Of a stretch of DNA of 12,167 bases, positions 5,909-12,167 are shown piece by piece. The notes beneath the pieces were generated by a model. That model was not told where the DNA came from. It saw only the letters and a list, made by a program, of their open reading frames with translations, and made no database searches. Origin of the DNA: a bacterium (GTDB lineage: Bacteria > Armatimonadota > Fimbriimonadia > Fimbriimonadales > JBAXQP01); NCBI GenBank assembly GCA_037131655.1, contig JBAXQP010000055.1:1-12167 (forward strand). Reading direction: 5' to 3'. Each line of letters starts with the position of its first letter. Position 1 is the first letter of the stretch. A program made the translations under genes and the position numbers.

Positions 5909-8659
5909 TTATTGGCTTAGAGTAGAACAAAAATGATATTCGCCCGATGCCACGTTTAATGTCGCAATTCCATCTTTTAATTGGACAAAATCTATCCCCT
6001 CAGACTGAGCAATCGTCATACCGCTTTCTGTTATGGCATCTAGCTTATCCGCTGGGATGAACACCGTTGCCGACGTGTTTGCGGGGATTTTGATGTCTAG
6101 TTCGAACACGCTATTGTTGTGTTTCCATTCAGAGACAATGCGTCCACGTATGGATTGATATTCTGAGCGGACGAAATCGAGCTTATCAATTGCCTGTGGA
6201 TAGATATTGAAATGTTTGAAGCCTGGAGCTTCAACAGTGGGTTTGATACCGCCTAAGCCCTGGGTGAACCAGGAGCCAATTGCCATAAAGCAATTATGAA
6301 CACTCGATCTGTCCCAGTTAAAGAGAGGTTTCCAGTGTTCCCAGATTGTACAAGCGCCCATAGCCATCATAAAGCCATAGCCGGGGTAAGTTTGATTTGT
6401 GGTGAAGAGGTGTATTAAGTCCGAGCGTCCTTCTTTCACGAGGGTGTCAATCAGATAATAGGTTCCCAGAATGCCCGTGTCCAGATGCCCGTCACGAGTA
6501 ATTTCAATATCGTCGATCAGATTCTGCAATACCTTATTGTGCTGTCCCTCAGGAACTAAGCCAATCGCCAACGGAACTGCTAAATAGGCCTGCTGTTTCT
6601 CGCCTTTGGTATAGCGACTGGTAGAAGCATCAAAGTAGGTCTCATTAATTGCTTTTTTAATCCCATCGGCTTTTGCCGCATAGGCATCGGCTTCCGACTG
6701 CTTACCGATTATTGCGGCGATCCGAGATACCAACACCACATTCCAAAAGTGCATACAGCAACAAAGGAACTCGTTTTCCTCGTCGCTAGCTTTAAATTGG
6801 ACAGTCGGATCGTAATGGTCGCCTTTCCGTTGGTCGTTAGGGTCAAAGAATCTGCTGGGTGAGGCCCAATCTCCGATATGGTGTGTGTTATCTACGTTGT
6901 CTTCGGGGGTCTTGTAGTACTGAAGGAGGTTGTTCTTGGACTTGGTGTCCATGAAAGCGATCCACTTGCACATACTGTTGTAGTGCTTGGTCAGGATTCG
7001 CTTATCGCCATAGAAGCGATACATTTGCCATGGGTACAGAATGCATGCGCCGGACCATATCGAGCCTCCGCCAGAAGGGTGTCGGAAAGGCGCCGTATAC
7101 ATCACGTTCCCATCTTCTCGTTGACAATCCATGAAATCTTGAGCCCATTTGGTATAAAACGCGCCTGAGTCGAAGTTATAAAGGGTATGTTCCAACGCTC
7201 CCTGTCCATCACCGCCATATCCTATACGCTCCCGATGAGCGCAATCAACCTGAACAGCACTCATATTTAAGCAGCGGTGAGTAAGTTTGACTGCCTGATA
7301 GAGTTTATTAAGTGTCGCATCTGAGCTGTCAAACACACTTGCTAAATCATTATCCGTGTAAATAAAGTAACCTGTTGCGGTTACTTGTGTCGGCTGAATA
7401 GTTAGGCCGCTAACCTTGACATGACGGAATACCCTGTAGTTGAAGTGTGAGCAGAACACATCGTGTTTGCCGGAACAGATATATACATCCGTCTGGTTCA
7501 TCTGCTCATCCAACTCAGGATCGGTTCCAAACTGGGAGATGAAGTATTCGAACCGCACCTTTTGGCCGATAAGACCAAAAAGCTGAAGCTCAAACCATCC
7601 AGTCATATTCTTACCCATATCAAAAACATATTCATCTGGGCCAATTTGTGTGGATGAGATGGGCTTAACCGTTTCTTTAACTCGTGTCGGCTCAACTGCT
7701 TGGGCTGAAATGTCAATGGGCGGTGGGGTGACTTCTACAGCGTCATCCCAAAGCTCGTCATCAAATCGGCAGGTGTCCCAACGATGCTGTTCCTTTGTTG
7801 CATCATAAATCTCTCCTCCGAAGTTGCTGTATTGACATTCACCAGTTGATGTAATGGGGCTATCGGAGGTTTTCCAGGTTGAGTTAGTAGCTACAATCTG
7901 TTCGGAGCCGTCTTCATAAGTAATAACTAACTGAGCCATCACGGCAGGATAGTCCATTGTGACGCCGTGAACGTTCATAGACATCTCATACCAGCCTTTA
8001 GCGAGCCAAATGCCTATGGCGTTGTTTTCATCCGCCAGATACTCTGTCACATCGTGGGTGACGTAATAGACACGCATACTGAAGTCGGATTGAATGGGGT
8101 CGAATAGATGATCATCTACTCGTTTGCCATTGATGAATACCTCATGAATGCCAAGACTTGTGATATATAAACGCGCATGTTTGGCCGGTTTATCAACATA
8201 GAAGACCTTTCGAAATAGCGGTAATGGAAAGCCTTCCGCTGTTGTTATCGATTTTCTTGTAATCCAATGGGCCTGCCATTTTTCGCTCATTATGCCGGTT
8301 TCAAAGAAAGCGATTTCGCTGTCGCGTGAGATCATCCCGCCTTTATCCCAAACACGAACTCGCCAAAAGTATCGCTGTCTAGGCGCTAAGAGGAAGCCTG
8401 CATAGGCAATTTGAAGCTGTTCATCAGAAGTAATCTCGCCTGAATCCCAGCAGTTACCAATATCTTCTTCGAGAAGGTCTTTGCTGCTGGCAACGAATAT
8501 CTGATATTTAGTCTGCATCTGTCCGCGTTCATCAGATTGCAATGCCCAGTTAAAGCGCGGTTTGGGAGTATCTATCCCGATTGGGTTCACTAAATATTCG
8601 CAGCGAAGCCTAAATGGCAGAAGACCATCCCCGAGATTAGAATTATTAGTAGAGCTCAT
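5909..8659 (-). CDS. GH78 alpha-L-rhamnosidase, downstream copy
   Basis: 916 aa from the ATG at 8659. It hydrolyses terminal alpha-L-rhamnose. Domain order fits GH78: an Ig/FnIII-like N-terminus (RCEYLVNPIGIDTPKPRFNW to about residue 125), a Bac_rhamnosid_N-type beta-sandwich (about 140-300), another beta-domain (about 310-435), the (alpha/alpha)6 catalytic barrel (about 440-800) and a C-terminal beta-domain. The motif DCAHRERIGYGGD supplies D472, E477 and D484, with the same 5- and 7-residue spacing as the acidic triad of characterised GH78 enzymes. TIWEHW supplies the second catalytic Glu, E774. There is no signal peptide, so it is probably cytoplasmic. The frame is open up to 8725, but that would overlap the upstream gene by 47 bases. 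CCTCCCC (8664-8670, GGGGAGG on the coding strand) sits 4 bases before the 8659 ATG, and the upstream stop is at 8679. It resembles its upstream neighbour throughout, indicating a tandem duplication that has diverged strongly. Confidence 0.93.
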   Translation of the reverse strand: MSSTNNSNLGDGLLPFRLRCEYLVNPIGIDTPKPRFNWALQSDERGQMQTKYQIFVASSKDLLEEDIGNCWDSGEITSDEQLQIAYAGFLLAPRQRYFWRVRVWDKGGMISRDSEIAFFETGIMSEKWQAHWITRKSITTAEGFPLPLFRKVFYVDKPAKHARLYITSLGIHEVFINGKRVDDHLFDPIQSDFSMRVYYVTHDVTEYLADENNAIGIWLAKGWYEMSMNVHGVTMDYPAVMAQLVITYEDGSEQIVATNSTWKTSDSPITSTGECQYSNFGGEIYDATKEQHRWDTCRFDDELWDDAVEVTPPPIDISAQAVEPTRVKETVKPISSTQIGPDEYVFDMGKNMTGWFELQLFGLIGQKVRFEYFISQFGTDPELDEQMNQTDVYICSGKHDVFCSHFNYRVFRHVKVSGLTIQPTQVTATGYFIYTDNDLASVFDSSDATLNKLYQAVKLTHRCLNMSAVQVDCAHRERIGYGGDGQGALEHTLYNFDSGAFYTKWAQDFMDCQREDGNVMYTAPFRHPSGGGSIWSGACILYPWQMYRFYGDKRILTKHYNSMCKWIAFMDTKSKNNLLQYYKTPEDNVDNTHHIGDWASPSRFFDPNDQRKGDHYDPTVQFKASDEENEFLCCCMHFWNVVLVSRIAAIIGKQSEADAYAAKADGIKKAINETYFDASTSRYTKGEKQQAYLAVPLAIGLVPEGQHNKVLQNLIDDIEITRDGHLDTGILGTYYLIDTLVKEGRSDLIHLFTTNQTYPGYGFMMAMGACTIWEHWKPLFNWDRSSVHNCFMAIGSWFTQGLGGIKPTVEAPGFKHFNIYPQAIDKLDFVRSEYQSIRGRIVSEWKHNNSVFELDIKIPANTSATVFIPADKLDAITESGMTIAQSEGIDFVQLKDGIATLNVASGEYHFCSTLSQ

Positions 8660-8678
8660 CATTCCTCCCCAGTCAAAC

Positions 8679-11372
8679 TTATTTAAGAACGGAACCAAAC
8701 GAATATGAACCTGAACCGACTGCATAGACTACCCAGCCTGGCTCTGTTCGGACTAATTCGATATCATCTCTTAGACTAACGAGCTTACGCCCTTCGGTTA
8801 CTGCGCCAGGGATATTGGTCGGAAGGCATAGTGTGGCTGTTGCGCCAACCGGAATGGAAATATTGAATTCAATTGCAGGGCCATGCCGTTCCCATTCGCA
8901 AATAATAAGACCGCGTACAGATTCATAACTGGCTTTAACCCATTCTAAATCGCCAACTATCTGGGGCATTATAAGAATTTTATCGAACCCTTTTGCCGCC
9001 GGATGAGGGGCGATGCCGCCAAGAGCCTTATAAAACCACTCGCTAACCGATCCGAACATTGGGTGGTTGTGGGAGAAAGTGCATTCCTCTTTTTCCCAAT
9101 GTTCCCAAAGAGTGGTCGCTCCATTTTCGAGCATATATCCCCAACCGGGGAAAGACTTCTGATTGGCAATAGTATAGGCCAAGTCAGGCTGTCCCATGTT
9201 GGTCAGCACATCGAGTAGGTACTTTGTGCCTAAGATGCCTGTGTTGAGGTGGTTATCACAAGCCTCTACCTCTTGAATTAATACAGACAGAGCGGCGCTT
9301 CGCTGTTCTTTTGGGACTAAGCCTAAGAATAAAGAGATGGACTGGCAAAATTGGGTGCCTGTATCATATCGGCCGGTTTCAGCATCGAGGAAGCGGGCGT
9401 TATAAGCTTTTCGAACATCTTCAGCTAACGCGGCATACCGCCTGGCATCCGAGGCATTCTCTAAAATCATTGCGATGCTCATCATTAAGTACACGCAATA
9501 GAAATAATAGGCTGTGCCGGTCAGTTCGATGGCCTTGGGGGTAAGACCCTCATGATCACAAAGCCCACCTTTAATGATGTTATCAATAGCGCTCGACTTT
9601 AGCAGCTCAATATATCGTTTACCGGTTACATACTGCTCCTCAAGGATGTCTTTATCGCCGTAGTATTGATAAAGCTGCCACTGTAGTAGGAGATAAGCCG
9701 CGCCCCATTCGACACAACCTGAGCCTTCGCCCAGGCCGAAATCATCGATACCCACAAACGGAGCGGTCTCGGTTATCCCTCCATTTGTCCTCACCGTATC
9801 GGCGAAGTCCCGTGTCGTTTTAGCATAGAATTGCTCCATGTCAAAGTTGAGAAGGGCCATCTCGCTGGAGGCTACTATGTCGCCTCCATAACCAAATCGT
9901 TCACGATGCGGGCAATCGGATTGAACACTGAACATATTGCTGAGCTGTGTTCGCCTGACAATTTCTTGAACACGGTTAAACATCTCGTTCGAGCAAGAGA
10001 ATGAGCCGGAATCCTCTACTGCCGAGTTGAGACGGTGTCCAATAACAAAATCAAGGGTTAGATCACCTGGGTAACCTGTGATTTCTACGTAGCGAAAGCC
10101 ATGGAAAGTAAATCGCGGAGTATAGGTTTCGATGCCTTCGCCCTTGAGAATAAAGACATCCGTTTGATAGGCATTAATCGGCGCGCCGGGTATTTGAGGC
10201 TCTTTATCGCCTTTAATTTGCCCACAGGCGGCGGTATTGGCGTTAAGAGTGCCGTCGGGATTGAGCAGTTCGCCATAAACCATCTTGATTTCCGTTCCAG
10301 TAGTCCCCTGTGCATGAAGAGTAATCCATCCGGAGAAGTTCTCCCCCATATCAACGATATAAGCGTCTGAAGGAGATTTTGTAATAAGCACAGGGCTAAA
10401 GGAGTGGGTGATTTTGATTGGCGGAGCTGATTGGGCACATAACGGGCCGATAGGTTCGGTTGTTAAGATGGCCTGTTTCCAACCTATATCATCAAAACCG
10501 GGTTTATCCCAACCTGCTTGCTCTTTTCGAGCGTCATAAACTTCGCCGAGGTAGATGCTGTTGCGAATAATCGGGCCATCGTCAACTTTCCAGCTTTCGT
10601 CGGTAACAATGCTTTCCATCGTGCCGTCAGAATATTCAATATTAAGCTGCAAGGTAGCCCGAGGCTGGCCAATTGTCAGATGTTCGCGAAGATTGATTCT
10701 TCCCCACATACGGAAGGGTAGGGGATTATACCAACCATTGCCAAGCATGATGCCTACTGCATTTTCGCCTTCTTGAAGTAGTTCAGTGACATCGTAGGTT
10801 GAATACAAAATGCGTTTTGAGTAAGTAGTCCAGCCGGGATCGAGAACATGTTCGCCAACCTTTTCGCCATTCAAACTCAATTCATAATAGCCGAGACCGC
10901 TCACATAAGCTCGGGCTTTCTTGATAGGTTTTGAGGCAATAAAATCTCTTCGCAACAGCGGAGCAGGGTCGTCTTTGAAGAAGTCTGCATCCTTCAAAAG
11001 GGCAGGCTTGTCGGCGCTTATCCACTTGCCTTGCCAATCTTCCTGCGAAAGCAGTCCCATCTCCCACCAAGCAGGTTCGCTCCATTCTGAAAGATTGCCA
11101 TCTTTATCCCAAACCTGCACTTTCCATTCGCACCGCTGGCCGCTTGACAATGGTTGGCCTTCATAGGTTATGTGGATGCTTTGTCCTGATTCGATGCGGC
11201 CGCTATCCCAAATTTCATCGTCGAAAGACGTGACTATGATCCGGTAGGCGATCTGCTTTTGACCCTGTTCATTGGAAATAAGCTGCCAGCTTAATCGAGG
11301 GTTTGGGTTATCAATTCCAAGTGGGTTGTCGGTATATTCCGTGCGTAATCGTGTTGGTTCAATCCCTGCCAT
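8679..11372 (-). CDS. GH78 alpha-L-rhamnosidase, upstream copy
   Basis: 897 aa with the same architecture as the gene that follows. It has an N-terminal Ig/FnIII-like domain (RLRTEYTDNPLGIDNPNPRLSW, with a WKVQVWDKDGNLSEWS edge), the carbohydrate-binding-like beta-sandwich (ARAYVSGLGYYELSLNGEKV, about 153-172), a second beta-domain with YIVDMGENFSGWI (338-350), the helical barrel and a C-terminal beta-domain. Catalytic residues are intact: DCPHRERFGYGGD gives D486, E491 and D498, and TLWEHW gives E757. No signal peptide is seen. AAGGAT (11380-11385) lies 7 bases before the ATG, which overlaps the end of the sialidase gene by 14 bases. Tight packing on both sides indicates a single transcript. 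Two retained GH78 paralogues suggest different linkage or aglycone preference; that is inference. The insert near residues 375-400 is not shared with the downstream copy. Confidence 0.93.
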   Translation of the reverse strand: MAGIEPTRLRTEYTDNPLGIDNPNPRLSWQLISNEQGQKQIAYRIIVTSFDDEIWDSGRIESGQSIHITYEGQPLSSGQRCEWKVQVWDKDGNLSEWSEPAWWEMGLLSQEDWQGKWISADKPALLKDADFFKDDPAPLLRRDFIASKPIKKARAYVSGLGYYELSLNGEKVGEHVLDPGWTTYSKRILYSTYDVTELLQEGENAVGIMLGNGWYNPLPFRMWGRINLREHLTIGQPRATLQLNIEYSDGTMESIVTDESWKVDDGPIIRNSIYLGEVYDARKEQAGWDKPGFDDIGWKQAILTTEPIGPLCAQSAPPIKITHSFSPVLITKSPSDAYIVDMGENFSGWITLHAQGTTGTEIKMVYGELLNPDGTLNANTAACGQIKGDKEPQIPGAPINAYQTDVFILKGEGIETYTPRFTFHGFRYVEITGYPGDLTLDFVIGHRLNSAVEDSGSFSCSNEMFNRVQEIVRRTQLSNMFSVQSDCPHRERFGYGGDIVASSEMALLNFDMEQFYAKTTRDFADTVRTNGGITETAPFVGIDDFGLGEGSGCVEWGAAYLLLQWQLYQYYGDKDILEEQYVTGKRYIELLKSSAIDNIIKGGLCDHEGLTPKAIELTGTAYYFYCVYLMMSIAMILENASDARRYAALAEDVRKAYNARFLDAETGRYDTGTQFCQSISLFLGLVPKEQRSAALSVLIQEVEACDNHLNTGILGTKYLLDVLTNMGQPDLAYTIANQKSFPGWGYMLENGATTLWEHWEKEECTFSHNHPMFGSVSEWFYKALGGIAPHPAAKGFDKILIMPQIVGDLEWVKASYESVRGLIICEWERHGPAIEFNISIPVGATATLCLPTNIPGAVTEGRKLVSLRDDIELVRTEPGWVVYAVGSGSYSFGSVLK

Positions 11373-12167
11373 TAATCTTATCCTTATCGTCTGTCAACCA
11401 TTCAAGGTTGAAGTGAGCGAAAGTTATTTTCTCATAGGGGTTTAGGTTGCCGCGCTCGTATAAGCAACCGATTGTGTTATCCGATAGCTCACAAAGGCAT
11501 GAGTAAGCTGAGTGACCGGGTTCAATTGTCTTGCCAACTGGCCAGGTCATGCCGTCATCGTAACTTAATCGTACCTTTACATCAGTGCGATCATCCCCAT
11601 AGCCGCATGCGGGATTTGAAAATAAAAGGCAATTTTTGTGTTGATGGCGAATAATGCTCCCTTGGCAGGTGGGTTCATAAATCGTCGGCTCCAATCGAAC
11701 TTCCGACCAGGTTAATCCTCCGTCTTTGCTGGTGGCGAACGCTCGTTGTCCCTCCTCACCATGCCATCGACTGCTTATCAATAGCGAGCCATCGGCTAAC
11801 TCGACAACCTGACATTCATTGGTCTGTTCCCCGAGACTACCACCTATATGCCAAGTTGCGCCTCGATCGTCACTATAGATGATATGAGACTTTAAAATTG
11901 ATGAAACAACATGATCGCAAGGAATGATTAAACGTCCTGTCGATAGTTGAATGCCCACCCCAGGCCCTGTTGCATACCAGCTCCAATTGGGATCTTTCGT
12001 CGAATCTGTCACTTCTACCATCTCAGACCAAGTCACCCCATCATCTTCGCTAGTCATATACCAAACGGTGCGTGTATGATCGGGTGTATCTAAGATGCTA
12101 TGGTTATAATCACCGGGGTTTCGAGTGAGGAATAGCCATAATACTCCTGTATCGCGGTCTTGAAGGG
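11359..12167 (-). CDS. GH33 exo-alpha-sialidase-like enzyme, 5' end beyond the window
   Basis: 268 in-frame codons to the stop at 11359; the reading frame continues past the window edge, so the ATG at 12057 is internal. The first residues (LQDRDTGVLWLFLTRNPGD) already match the interior of sialidases. Four Asp-box repeats are visible: SEDDGVTW, SDDRGATW, SKDGGLTW and SYDDGMTW, marking blades of the six-bladed propeller. Other family hallmarks are GPGVGIQLSTGRLIIPC, NECQVVELADGSLL, CQGSI, LLFSNPA, VRLSYDDG (R199) and HSAYS, with Y221 in the position of the catalytic nucleophile tyrosine, followed by IGCLYE. The first Arg of the substrate-binding triad and any signal peptide lie outside the window. 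It releases terminal sialic acid or a related nonulosonic acid (KDN is possible). It is the most upstream visible gene of the rhamnosidase operon and overlaps the next start by 14 bases. Confidence 0.88.
   Translation of the reverse strand, partial: LQDRDTGVLWLFLTRNPGDYNHSILDTPDHTRTVWYMTSEDDGVTWSEMVEVTDSTKDPNWSWYATGPGVGIQLSTGRLIIPCDHVVSSILKSHIIYSDDRGATWHIGGSLGEQTNECQVVELADGSLLISSRWHGEEGQRAFATSKDGGLTWSEVRLEPTIYEPTCQGSIIRHQHKNCLLFSNPACGYGDDRTDVKVRLSYDDGMTWPVGKTIEPGHSAYSCLCELSDNTIGCLYERGNLNPYEKITFAHFNLEWLTDDKDKINGRD

Noticed and set aside
8660..8725. Longer start of the downstream rhamnosidase at 8725
   Set aside because: It would overlap the upstream gene by 47 bases and add residues unlike the family N-terminus; the ribosome binding site supports 8659.

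Overview
The window looks like chromosomal DNA from a free-living, carbohydrate-degrading bacterium with moderate GC content. Two predicted lipoproteins and a secreted protein with a Sec signal suggest a Gram-negative-type envelope. There is no rRNA, tRNA or housekeeping marker, so the lineage cannot be fixed. A zf-HC2 anti-sigma protein, an 'LPLAVGNTWVY'-type lipoprotein, GH78 tandems and a GH33 sialidase would fit Armatimonadota- or Planctomycetota-like bacteria, but this is only an impression. No mobile element, CRISPR array or phage gene was seen.

Layout, left to right. (1) 1-1476, minus: N-terminal 492 codons of a GH15 glucoamylase-like enzyme, cut by the window edge. (2) 1522-1551: strong intrinsic terminator for the next gene. 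(3) 1574-3361, minus: exported Asn-rich low-complexity protein with an aromatic-rich stretch and a globular C-terminal domain. (4) 3554-3748 (or 3808), minus: small soluble zinc-finger anti-sigma-like protein with no sigma factor beside it. (5) About 3824-4193: divergent control region with several short dyads. (6) 4194 (or 4074)-4808 and 4805-5770, plus: a translationally coupled lipoprotein pair, the second a sugar-type periplasmic binding protein without permease or ATPase. (7) 5764-5803: a hairpin between convergent genes. (8) 5909-12167, minus: a compact operon of a GH33 sialidase (5' end outside the window) and two tandem GH78 alpha-L-rhamnosidases, with a 14-base overlap and then a short gap.

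How it fits together (inference): the sialidase and rhamnosidases would remove terminal sialic acid-like and rhamnose residues from a complex glycan. The rhamnosidases lack signal peptides, so they probably act on imported oligosaccharides or glycosides. The coupled lipoproteins could sense or capture a released sugar, but they are transcribed convergently and no membrane transporter is present. The GH15 enzyme handles alpha-glucans and may be unrelated. The anti-sigma protein and the Asn-rich exported protein, same strand and about 190 bases apart, form a separate envelope-type locus and are the least explained part of the window.
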